Source of the DNA: Xanthobacteraceae bacterium
GTDB lineage: Bacteria; Pseudomonadota; Alphaproteobacteria; Rhizobiales; Xanthobacteraceae
Direction of reading: 5' to 3'
DNA: 46,076 nt
Assembly: GCA_030037645.1 (NCBI GenBank)
Contig: JASHQI010000115.1
Coordinates: 1-46,076, forward strand
Under the pieces are notes generated by a model. It did not search any database and was not told where the DNA came from. It saw only the letters and a list, made by a program, of their open reading frames with translations. The position numbers and the translations under genes were made by a program. Positions 1-8,207 of this stretch are shown piece after piece (positions within the stretch are counted from its first letter, which is position 1; each line of letters starts with the position of its first letter).

Positions 1-1
1 A

Positions 2-64
2 GCGGAAGCGCGTCTGGTCGAAATTCTGGCGCGCGCCGACGCCGAGCTGCAGCGGCGAAGCTGA
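2..64 (+). CDS. C-terminal end of an unidentified gene (cut by window edge)
   Basis: An open frame enters from the left edge and stops at TGA 62-64. It reads about 20 residues of charged, helical, alanine/leucine/glutamate-rich sequence ending in QRRS, with codon use like its neighbours. It would converge on the minus-strand monooxygenase that ends at 80. Too little is present to name the gene, and it could be chance read-through. Confidence 0.3.
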   Translation, partial: AEARLVEILARADAELQRRS

Positions 65-79
65 GGTCTTGGCCCCCGG

Positions 80-1318
80 CTACGGCGCCGCGGCCGCCTC
101 CGGCGTGTGGATGTGCTCAGGCCGGATGCCCATGCCGAGCAGCCGAGCCGGAATGCGGCGCAGCGCCGGAAAGACATTGAACAGCTTGAAGAACAGCGGC
201 GGCTTCGGCCGCTGCTGGCTTTCCATCCCCAGTACGCGGCTGATGATCCGCTTCTGGATGGTGAGCTGCAGCCATTGGGTGAATCGAACCGGCAGGGTGC
301 GCCGCTCCTGGATGGCCGCAAGATCGTGCACCGTCACCGTGCGGCTCATGAGCGGCGCAGCGAGGCGGTTGGCGGCGGCGACCGCGTCCTGCACCGCCAT
401 GTTGATGCCGACGCCGCCGATCGGCGACATCGCGTGAGCGGCGTCGCCGATACAGATGAGCCCGGGCCGCCACCATCGTTGCAGCCGGTCGACTGTCACG
501 CTGAGAAGCTTGACGTCATCCCAGCTTTTCAATTCGTGAATGCGACCGGCAACGAACGGCGACATCTCGATCACGCGCTTGCGGAAAGCGTCGAGACCCT
601 CCGCCTGCACCTTTGCAATGCCGCCTTTGGAAATGACATAGGCGCACTGCCAGTAATCGCCACGGTCGAGCATGATCATCATCTTGCCCGCTTCGATGTG
701 ACCGAACGTGTCGGTGCTGTCGCCATCCTTGCGTGATAGGCGAAACCACAGCACGTCCATCGGCGCCCCGTAGTCGTCGCTTTTGAGGCCGGCTTTCTCG
801 CGCACCGTCGAGTGCCGGCCGTCGCAGCCGACCACCAGATCGGCGTGGATCGCCAGCGTGCCGTCAGGCGTCTCGGCGTGCAGGCCGACAATGCGGCCGC
901 CCTCCTCGATCAGTTCGGTCGCCTCCGCTTGCATGCGCAGATCGAAGGTTTTGTAGCGCTTGCCGCGGTCGGCAAGAAAATTGAGGAAATCCCATTGCGG
1001 CATCAGCGCGATGAATTTGCAGCGCGTCGGCAGGTGGCCGAAATCAACCATGGCGAGATGCGCGGCGCCGACCTGACCGGTGAGCGTCTGGACCTTCTGG
1101 TGCGGCAGCTTGAGAAAATCGTCGAGCAGCCCGAGCTCATGCATCAGTTCGAGCGTCGATGGGTGCACGGTGTCACCACGGAAATCGCGAAAAAAATCGG
1201 CATGCCTTTCCAGCACGACAACTTTCACGCCGGCGCGCGCCAAAAGAAAGCCCAGCATCATCCCCGCCGGTCCGCCGCCGACGATGCAGCATGTTGTCGT
1301 GATCATCGAGTCAGCCAT
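80..1318 (-). CDS. FAD-dependent aromatic-type monooxygenase (PHBH/UbiH-like)
   Basis: A 412-residue class A flavoprotein monooxygenase. The Rossmann dinucleotide motif GGGPAG is at residues 14-19, the CDG motif that contacts FAD and NAD(P)H at 165-167, and the GDAAHAMSP FAD-ribityl motif at 291-299, all in the expected order. Such enzymes hydroxylate aromatic rings with NAD(P)H and O2 in the cytosol; UbiH-like ubiquinone hydroxylases share the fold. The substrate cannot be read from sequence. The start used is ATG at 1318; a second Met four codons in (1306) is nearly as good. It diverges from a two-domain VOC protein, the fold of extradiol ring-cleavage dioxygenases, which suggests but does not prove a role in aromatic degradation. 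Confidence 0.88.
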   Translation of the reverse strand: MADSMITTTCCIVGGGPAGMMLGFLLARAGVKVVVLERHADFFRDFRGDTVHPSTLELMHELGLLDDFLKLPHQKVQTLTGQVGAAHLAMVDFGHLPTRCKFIALMPQWDFLNFLADRGKRYKTFDLRMQAEATELIEEGGRIVGLHAETPDGTLAIHADLVVGCDGRHSTVREKAGLKSDDYGAPMDVLWFRLSRKDGDSTDTFGHIEAGKMMIMLDRGDYWQCAYVISKGGIAKVQAEGLDAFRKRVIEMSPFVAGRIHELKSWDDVKLLSVTVDRLQRWWRPGLICIGDAAHAMSPIGGVGINMAVQDAVAAANRLAAPLMSRTVTVHDLAAIQERRTLPVRFTQWLQLTIQKRIISRVLGMESQQRPKPPLFFKLFNVFPALRRIPARLLGMGIRPEHIHTPEAAAAP

Positions 1319-1454
1319 GCCATTATTTCAGACGACAATATCTTGCGACAACGGACGCGAAGGTTCAATGTAGCACCAATCGTCCAAGCAGACGCGAACT
1401 GCCATCGGCGGTTTTCGAATTCACCAGGCCGTGCCACGCCCGCGGAGACTAGTC

Positions 1455-2270
1455 ATGTTTTCAAAGATCAATCACGTCGCCATCGTCAGTGAGAACTATG
1501 CGAAATCGGCGCTGTTCTATCAGTCCGTGTTCGGAATGCGCACCTCGGACAAAACCCGGCCGAACCGCGCGCAGACCGTTGGCGACGGCTATGTCGGGCT
1601 CAACATCAATCCGCGTCGGGCGGGCCGTCCGGCCGGCCTCAACCATTTCGGCATCGAGGTGGAGGACGTTGAAACCGCATTCGATCGCATGCGCAAGAAA
1701 TACCCGACCGTGAAATGGCTCAAGCGTCCCGCCACCCGCCCATTCGCCGGCATCTCCACGCACGATCCGGACGGCATCATGTTCGACCTTTCGCAGAAGA
1801 ACATGGCCAACCGCACATCGGTCTATCGCGACCAGGAGGGGAAAACCGAAGTCAACCAGCGCCACATCAGCCATGTGGCGGTGCGCACCATGCGGCCCGA
1901 CGAGATGGCCGAATTCTATCGCTACGTGTTCGAGCTGGCGCCGACCAACAAGACCGCCGGGGACCGCAATCATTATCTGACCGATGGGCATATGACGCTC
2001 GTCATCATGCCTTGGGACATCACCGATTATGAGGGGACCGGCATCATCACCGCCGGCATGGACCACATCGGCTTCAAGGTCGAAAGCGTCGACAAGTTGA
2101 AGGAGGACGTGGACCGCATTGCCGCCGACAATCCGCTGCTGGCGCCCGCTCCGCTCGGCAGCGGCAAGGAGGGCAAGGCGCTCGCGGAGTTGTTCCGACG
2201 CTCCTGCCCGCTCGGACAGCACCAGATGGCCGATCCAGACGGCGTCTTGATCGACGTTGCTGCCGACTAA
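1455..2270 (+). CDS. two-domain VOC family protein (extradiol dioxygenase-like)
   Basis: A 271-residue protein with two tandem vicinal-oxygen-chelate modules. One starts near residue 4 (INHVAIVSENYAKSALFY), the other near residue 130 (ISHVAVRTMRPDEMAEFYR). This duplicated layout is that of extradiol ring-cleavage dioxygenases, and some glyoxalase-like proteins share it. Each module opens with a His in the position of a metal ligand. I chose ATG 1455 because GGAG at 1444-1447 lies seven bases upstream; an upstream in-frame GTG at 1431 lacks this support. The gene is divergent from the flavin monooxygenase, so the two may share a control region at 1319-1454. Substrate unknown. Confidence 0.8.
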   Translation: MFSKINHVAIVSENYAKSALFYQSVFGMRTSDKTRPNRAQTVGDGYVGLNINPRRAGRPAGLNHFGIEVEDVETAFDRMRKKYPTVKWLKRPATRPFAGISTHDPDGIMFDLSQKNMANRTSVYRDQEGKTEVNQRHISHVAVRTMRPDEMAEFYRYVFELAPTNKTAGDRNHYLTDGHMTLVIMPWDITDYEGTGIITAGMDHIGFKVESVDKLKEDVDRIAADNPLLAPAPLGSGKEGKALAELFRRSCPLGQHQMADPDGVLIDVAAD

Positions 2271-2272
2271 TG

Positions 2273-2340
2273 GTTCGATTCTAACATTCGCATCCGGGGT
2301 CCGCGGACTCTCATGCAAATGTTCGAATCAAAGGACCACT
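2273..2340. repeat. palindromic intergenic repeat, family B, copy 1
   Basis: This stretch of about 68 bases can fold on itself: GATTCTAACATTCGCAT on the left pairs imperfectly with ATGCAAATGTTCGAATC on the right. The same sequence, diverged but with an identical ending (AATCAAAGGACCACT), recurs at 39275-39344. It begins just after the VOC gene's stop codon. Probably a non-autonomous dispersed element of the kind common in Rhizobiales intergenic DNA. Confidence 0.75.
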
Positions 2341-2358
2341 CACATATTTTAAGTCTCA

Positions 2359-2436
2359 AGTGGAGCTTTTGAATTTGACATTCGTGTTGCGAGTTGGCGG
2401 TTTGAAGGTGGCGAATGTCAAATCCGCTCCACTAGG
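2359..2436. repeat. inverted repeat, family C, full copy
   Basis: The left arm at 2359-2384 begins AGTGGAGC and ends TTTGACATTCG. The right arm at 2412-2436 reads CGAATGTCAAATCC then GCTCCACT, giving a long near-perfect hairpin with a loop of about 27 bases. A half copy lies at 3498-3522 (24 of 25 bases identical to 2412-2436). The right arm ends only four bases before the ATG of the solute-binding protein gene, so its leader RNA would carry the hairpin over the ribosome site. Confidence 0.75.
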
Positions 2437-2440
2437 TGCG

Positions 2441-3469
2441 ATGCGTGTAAGGCTCCTGGCGCTGGCGATAGCGCTGATCATCCCAGCCGTTGCGCGGGCC
2501 GATCCCATCGCCGACTTCTACAAAGGCCGCTCCATTTCCTGGATCTTGAGCGCGGGCCCGGGTGGCGGCTATTCGGCCTATGCGCAGGCGTTTGCACCGT
2601 TCTTCAGCGCGCATATCCCCGGCAAGCCCGATATCGTCGTCCAAAACATGCCGGGCGGTGGCGGCATCCGGGCGATGCTCTATCTGTCCGATGTCGCGCC
2701 TAAGGACGGCACGACATTGGGTCTTGTGCATTCAAGCGTGCCATTTGCGCCGCTCTACGGCATCAAAGCTGCGCAGTTCGATGCCCGGAAAATGAACTGG
2801 ATCGGCAGCATCAATGCCTCGACCGGCATCTGCGTTGCCTGGCACACGTCGGGCATTGCGACCTGGCACGATCTGCTGACCAAAACCTTCGTGGTCGGCG
2901 GCAGCGGCGCAGGTTCACAGATGGAAACCATGCCGGAGATGCTGAACAAGCTGTTCGGCACCAAAATCAAGGTCGTTTCGGGCTACAAGGGGGGCAATGA
3001 TATCTACCTCGCCATGGAACGCGGCGAGATTCAGGGCCGCTGCGGCGGGCTTATTTCCTCGATCAAATCGACACGGCCTACCTGGTTTCCGCAAAAAAAG
3101 GTGAACGTGCCGATTCAGATCGCCACCGCGCGCAATCCATTATTTCCAGACGTCCCGACGGTCATGGAGCTTGCCAAAGACGCGCGCACCAAAAGCATCC
3201 TGCAATTGATGCTGGCGCCACTGGACATGGATCGGCCGATTCTCGCACCGCCCGGCACGCCACCGGGGATTGTCGCCGCGCTGCGTAAAGCCTTTCATGC
3301 CACCATGATCGATCCGGCGTTCATCGCACAGGCGGAGAAAGAACACTTGGAAATTCACGAAATCAGCGGACAGCGTGTTGCGCAGATTTTGAACGATGCC
3401 TATGCGATGCCTCCGGACATCATCAAGGCAGCGCGCGACGCCATGAAATTGACCGGCTCGAGCGACTAG
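2441..3469 (+). CDS. Bug/TctC-type periplasmic solute-binding protein (orphan)
   Basis: A 342-residue tripartite-tricarboxylate-transporter substrate-binding protein. A signal peptide runs to about residue 20 (basic start MRVR, hydrophobic LLALAIALIIPAVA, then RADP). The mature part has the family's Gly-rich anion loop (SAGPGGGYSAYAQ) and the later PGTPPGIVAAL segment. These proteins capture carboxylates or aromatic acids in the periplasm for TctAB membrane partners. No tctA or tctB gene is in this window, which is common for this expanded family. ATG 2441 is preferred over an upstream TTG-type start at 2360 because it gives a clean signal peptide. Ligand unknown. Confidence 0.88.
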   Translation: MRVRLLALAIALIIPAVARADPIADFYKGRSISWILSAGPGGGYSAYAQAFAPFFSAHIPGKPDIVVQNMPGGGGIRAMLYLSDVAPKDGTTLGLVHSSVPFAPLYGIKAAQFDARKMNWIGSINASTGICVAWHTSGIATWHDLLTKTFVVGGSGAGSQMETMPEMLNKLFGTKIKVVSGYKGGNDIYLAMERGEIQGRCGGLISSIKSTRPTWFPQKKVNVPIQIATARNPLFPDVPTVMELAKDARTKSILQLMLAPLDMDRPILAPPGTPPGIVAALRKAFHATMIDPAFIAQAEKEHLEIHEISGQRVAQILNDAYAMPPDIIKAARDAMKLTGSSD

Positions 3470-3497
3470 CTTCACGCGCCCATGGCTGGGTGGGTAG

Positions 3498-3522
3498 CGA
3501 ATGTCAAATCCACTCCACTAGG
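3498..3522. repeat. half copy of inverted repeat family C
   Basis: These 25 bases match the right arm of the family C hairpin (2412-2436) at 24 positions; the one difference is A for G in the GCTCCACT segment. The left arm is absent. Like the full copy it lies between a stop codon and the next plus-strand gene. Confidence 0.7.
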
Positions 3523-3595
3523 CAACCGGGGGCGCCCTCACATTTCCGCCGCAACAGGCGTGCTACAGGTTCGGTGTCCTTCGCCGCCCACGATC

Positions 3596-5623
3596 ATGCG
3601 CCTTTCACTCATCCTGGCCGTACTGCTCGTCTTAGCCCCGCTCGACGCCGCGCTCGCGCAGCTCGCGCAGCTCGCGCAAACGGGAAATTTTCACATCGTC
3701 TGGGAAGTCAAGAACCGCTTCCGCCTGTTTCGCAACCAGGCCGATTTCCTGCGCCAAGTGGCGGCGGCGCGCGGCGACGGCATCCTGGCCGCCGAGCAGC
3801 GCCTGGAGCGCGACACCGACGGTCTTGGCTGGGCCAAGGACGTCGTCGGCGATCTGTGTCTGGATGCCACCGGCAACCTCCTGGAAACCTGCGTTCGCGA
3901 CGGCGTCAGCGAAAATTACCTCGTCCCGCGCGATCACCCCATCGGCGTCGCGCTTTCCGGCATGGCGCCCGCGGGCGCGATCTGCGCGTGGACCTTTGAT
4001 GACGGCAAAGGACCTCTCACGCAAACCAGCGCGCCGTGCGATCAGGAGGTCAAACTGCGCGTCCCCTACCAGCGCACAACGGTCGCCACGGTCGACGTCC
4101 CGCTCGGCGATGGCACGGCGCAGCGTGTGGTCACCGAGATCGCGGTGCGCGACGTGCTCATCGCCGGCCTCGGCGATTCCGTCGCGGCCGGCGAAGGCGA
4201 TCCCGACAAGGCGGTGGAGCTCGAAGGCGGCTTCTGCTTCAAGCGATTTCTCACCGGCGGCGTCAGCCAGTACTTTCGACCGGGCCGCGCCGGCTATTCC
4301 GACGATCGCTCCTGCGAGAACGGACCTTCCAGCCCGGCCGCCGCGCTGGATTGGGCGCGTCACGGCGCGCGCTGGATGAACCCGGCCTGCCATCGTTCCC
4401 TCTACAGCTATCAGGTGCGAACCGCGCTCGCGCTCGCCATCGAGCAACCGCACCTTGCCGTAACCTTCATTCCGCTTGCCTGCACGGGCGCGACCATCGA
4501 TGCCGGCATGTTCAACAGCCAGAGCGCCGACGACTGCCCCTGGGTCGTCGGCATTGATACCTGCTCGGGTCACTCGCCTGCACAGCTCACCGAACTCAGC
4601 AACCTCATGGCCGACGCGCAGCGCCAGGATCCGCAGCGCAAGCTGGACATGGTGCTGCTTACCGTCGGCGCCAACGACGTGAGCTTTGGCGCGCTCGTCG
4701 CCAACGTCATCGTCCAATCCACTGCAGAGCGCCTGTTGCTGCGGCAGGCAGGGTCAATCGTCAGCGTCGCCGACTCACAAAAGATTCTCGAAAAGGATTT
4801 GCCGGGCGAATTCGCGCGTCTACGCACCGCGCTCAAGCCCTTCGTCGGCGGCAATCTGGCGCGCGTCGTTTTTGTCTCCTATGGCAATCCCGCCATGCAG
4901 GCGCCAAACCAGCCCTGCCCGGGCGGTGGCGGCGGCTTCGATGTCCATCCCGCATTTTCCGCCGATAAGGAGCGGCTGAACGAGACGGCCGAGTTTGTCG
5001 ACACCAAATTTCTGCCGGAACTCAAGGTCCTCGCGACATGCGACGGCAATAATGTGTGTCGCGATCCGATGACTGATCGGATGACGTTTGTTGATTCGCA
5101 TCAGGCCGCATTTGCTCGTCACGGCATGTGTGTGCGCGGACCGGACGACCCGGAATTCGACCGGCAATGTTTTTCACAAACCGGCGACAGCTTTCAGACC
5201 GATCTCATCAAGGCGGCCGACAATCCGATGGTCTGCGGACGCAGCGCCAGCGATTATCGTCCTTATGCCCCGCGCGCACGTTGGATCAGAACCGCCGACG
5301 ACAGCTATTTTACTGCGATGACCTATCCCGAAGGCATTCCTGCGATGTTGAAGCCGAGCGACATCCACGATGCGATCTGGGGAGTGCTGAGCGCCGTTTA
5401 TGGCGGCGCCGTTCATCCCACGGCCGAAGGCTATGCCGCCATGGCCGACGCTGCATTACCAGCGGCGCGCGGAGTGCTTGGCTTGCCAACGCCGCCGGCC
5501 GTGCAAGCGGAACCCTTGCCGCCTCCGGCGCCGCCGACGCCCGCATCCCCGTCAATCGTGACGCCGCCCGCGGTCGCGCCAGTTGCACCAACCGCAATAG
5601 CGCCCGCGCCGCGTGCGCCCTGA
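3596..5623 (+). CDS. secreted SGNH/GDSL-family hydrolase with Pro-rich tail
   Basis: A 675-residue protein with a signal peptide (MRLSLILAVLLVLAPLDAAL, about residues 1-22). Hydrolase block I is GDSVAAGEG with the nucleophile Ser195, block III is GAND at 358-361, and the block V His607 lies in VHPTAEGY. About 45 residues of Pro/Ala-rich sequence close the protein. Many cysteines suggest disulfides and a periplasmic or extracellular location. The family includes esterases, lipases and acyl or carbohydrate esterases. The residue three before His607 is Gly rather than the usual Asp of the DxxH motif, so the acid may come from elsewhere or activity may be altered. ATG 3596 was chosen because it begins the signal peptide; the frame is open from 3482. 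Confidence 0.82.
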   Translation: MRLSLILAVLLVLAPLDAALAQLAQLAQTGNFHIVWEVKNRFRLFRNQADFLRQVAAARGDGILAAEQRLERDTDGLGWAKDVVGDLCLDATGNLLETCVRDGVSENYLVPRDHPIGVALSGMAPAGAICAWTFDDGKGPLTQTSAPCDQEVKLRVPYQRTTVATVDVPLGDGTAQRVVTEIAVRDVLIAGLGDSVAAGEGDPDKAVELEGGFCFKRFLTGGVSQYFRPGRAGYSDDRSCENGPSSPAAALDWARHGARWMNPACHRSLYSYQVRTALALAIEQPHLAVTFIPLACTGATIDAGMFNSQSADDCPWVVGIDTCSGHSPAQLTELSNLMADAQRQDPQRKLDMVLLTVGANDVSFGALVANVIVQSTAERLLLRQAGSIVSVADSQKILEKDLPGEFARLRTALKPFVGGNLARVVFVSYGNPAMQAPNQPCPGGGGGFDVHPAFSADKERLNETAEFVDTKFLPELKVLATCDGNNVCRDPMTDRMTFVDSHQAAFARHGMCVRGPDDPEFDRQCFSQTGDSFQTDLIKAADNPMVCGRSASDYRPYAPRARWIRTADDSYFTAMTYPEGIPAMLKPSDIHDAIWGVLSAVYGGAVHPTAEGYAAMADAALPAARGVLGLPTPPAVQAEPLPPPAPPTPASPSIVTPPAVAPVAPTAIAPAPRAP

Positions 5624-5633
5624 ACAACGCCGT

Positions 5634-6758
<1,125 letters not shown>

Positions 6759-6809
6759 TTAAAATGCCGGCGCCGGGATTCGTGCCAGTCGAAATGGGAT
6801 TTATTCCAG

Positions 6810-7130
6810 CTATGCTTGTCGCTCCGGCGTTCTCACCGTCAGTCCATCGAGCTCCTCACGCACCTTGATCTGGCATGAAAGGCGCGAGCTGGGCTGCACC
6901 GCGAAAGCAAAATCGAGCATGTCTTCTTCCATCGGCGACGGGTCGCCGACCGTGCCCCGCCAGTCCTCCTCGATATAGACGTGGCAGGTCGAACAGGCGC
7001 AGGCACCCCCGCATTCCGCTTCAATTCCGGGAACCCCGTGCTTGATCGCGGTCTCCATGACCGTGGAGCCGATCTCACCCTCGACCGAGCGCGCCGTGCC
7101 CTCATTATCGATGAAGGTTATTTTGACCAT
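6810..7130 (-). CDS. [2Fe-2S] ferredoxin, adrenodoxin/putidaredoxin type (FdVI-like)
   Basis: A 106-residue ferredoxin. The cluster ligands are Cys40, Cys46, Cys49 (C-x5-C-x2-C in [14 protein letters not shown]) and Cys86 (LSCQI), at family spacing. Such ferredoxins feed P450s, ring-hydroxylating enzymes or Fe-S assembly. The gene precedes the ferredoxin-NADP reductase by 144 bases on the same strand, so the pair probably forms one electron chain. No P450 or Rieske oxygenase gene is in the window, so its electron acceptor lies elsewhere. Confidence 0.92.
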   Translation of the reverse strand: MVKITFIDNEGTARSVEGEIGSTVMETAIKHGVPGIEAECGGACACSTCHVYIEEDWRGTVGDPSPMEEDMLDFAFAVQPSSRLSCQIKVREELDGLTVRTPERQA

Positions 7131-7287
7131 GGCAAGCTGATGAACCGACTGCCGCAGGCCAGACGTGGAAGCAGCGAAATTGTCCGGGGAGCCGTGGCCT
7201 GCCCCTATCTATCGGCTCTGACGGCGTCACGCCAGTGCAGCACAATAAGCTGCGATGCGGTCAGACTGAGGTCAATGGTCGCGCGGG

Positions 7288-7716
7288 TCACCGCCCGGCC
7301 GATTGCTCAAGGCGTACGTCGATCGCTGCTCTGGCTTCCGCGGCAGCGACGTTGAGATTTTGAATCGCCTTGACGATGGTCGCGTCGCCGGGTTGCCCTG
7401 CAGCGGCAAGTTCAAGCTGTTCGGCAGCCCGCGCCAGCCGCCACGCACCGATGCCGCGCGCCGAGCCCAACAGTGTGTGGGCCGCAACTGCGGCGAGCGC
7501 TGGCGCGGAGGCACCGATGCGCCCCAGCATGAGAGCGGTCTGGCGCAAGAAAATCTCCAAAACCTCCCGTTCGAGCTGGCGGTCGCCCAGTGTCATGCGC
7601 CCGAGATGCTCCACGTCGATGATGCTCGGCTCCGCAGTCCGGTCGACCATCGTCGACAAGCTTGAGGCGGTCACGCGATGCTCCCCATACAGGTTCTTTT
7701 TCGTTGGAACCAGCAT
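7288..7716 (-). CDS. orphan Hpt (histidine phosphotransfer) domain protein
   Basis: A 142-residue, mainly helical protein. The Hpt signature AHTLLGSARGIGAWRLARAAEQLE begins near residue 79, with the likely phospho-accepting His80; the common Lys of HxLKGS is Leu here. No histidine kinase or response regulator lies nearby, so this would be a free-standing phosphorelay carrier. The start is uncertain: ATG 7716 is used, ATG 7650 also fits, and neither has a strong ribosome site. It is divergent from the giant coiled-coil gene at 8208, with about 490 bases between. Alphaproteobacterial cell-cycle control uses phosphotransfer proteins, but this is not ChpT, which is longer and has an added HATPase-like domain. 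Confidence 0.75.
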   Translation of the reverse strand: MLVPTKKNLYGEHRVTASSLSTMVDRTAEPSIIDVEHLGRMTLGDRQLEREVLEIFLRQTALMLGRIGASAPALAAVAAHTLLGSARGIGAWRLARAAEQLELAAAGQPGDATIVKAIQNLNVAAAEARAAIDVRLEQSAGR

Positions 7717-8207
7717 GCCCCGAAAGCGCAAAAGCCGCGTGAATGTCGCGAAGAGCAGGGCATTTTGCGGGCTTCTTTCACGGCGCTGGTAAGTAAAACC
7801 TTACCCCTGGGCAGCGCGAAGGGGCTGGACCGGACCCGACCGGATGGCTCCGCTACGGGTTCCCATAGGCGCGAACAGCGCAAACAGCAGTGAATTGCGC
7901 CCCTTACGGCCCAACGCCGGCCGCATTGTTGTCACCACAATGGCAGCCTGTGGAGGGTTGCACCACGGCATTCCTGGAAGGCCATGTTGCCGGAATGTCA
8001 TAGTGAACAACTCGTTAACGATGATTAAAGGGACGTTAGCAATTCCAGTTTTCTTCGATCCGCCAGAACGATAGGATCGACGACGGCAGCAAGACTGCGG
8101 GGCTGGGGAGCCCTGTGTACATGAGTCGAGAGATTACGCGCTCGTGGCGCGGCTTGAGAGTTCTCGGGCCGTCCTAGTCAGGCGTAACACGCGAGGCGAC
8201 CACCGTT
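7717..8207. promoter_or_regulatory. divergent intergenic region with a CtrA-like box
   Basis: About 490 bases without a convincing gene between the Hpt gene (minus) and the 1602-residue protein gene (plus). At 8015-8028 is TTAACGATGATTAA, two TTAA half-sites separated by six bases and preceded by G, close to the CtrA consensus TTAA-N7-TTAA but one base short. A small inverted repeat GGTAAG / CTTACC lies at 7788-7805. GAGG at 8193-8196 is a weak, distant ribosome site for the ATG at 8208. Short open frames here look like chance. Confidence 0.35.

Noticed and set aside
3632-4717. A 361-residue minus-strand open frame opposite the SGNH hydrolase
   Set aside because: The SGNH frame has a signal peptide and ordered motifs; the opposite frame is an Arg/Ala/Gly-rich shadow.
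8015-8028. A definite CtrA binding site
   Set aside because: The half-sites are six rather than seven bases apart, so I report it only as CtrA-like within the intergenic entry.
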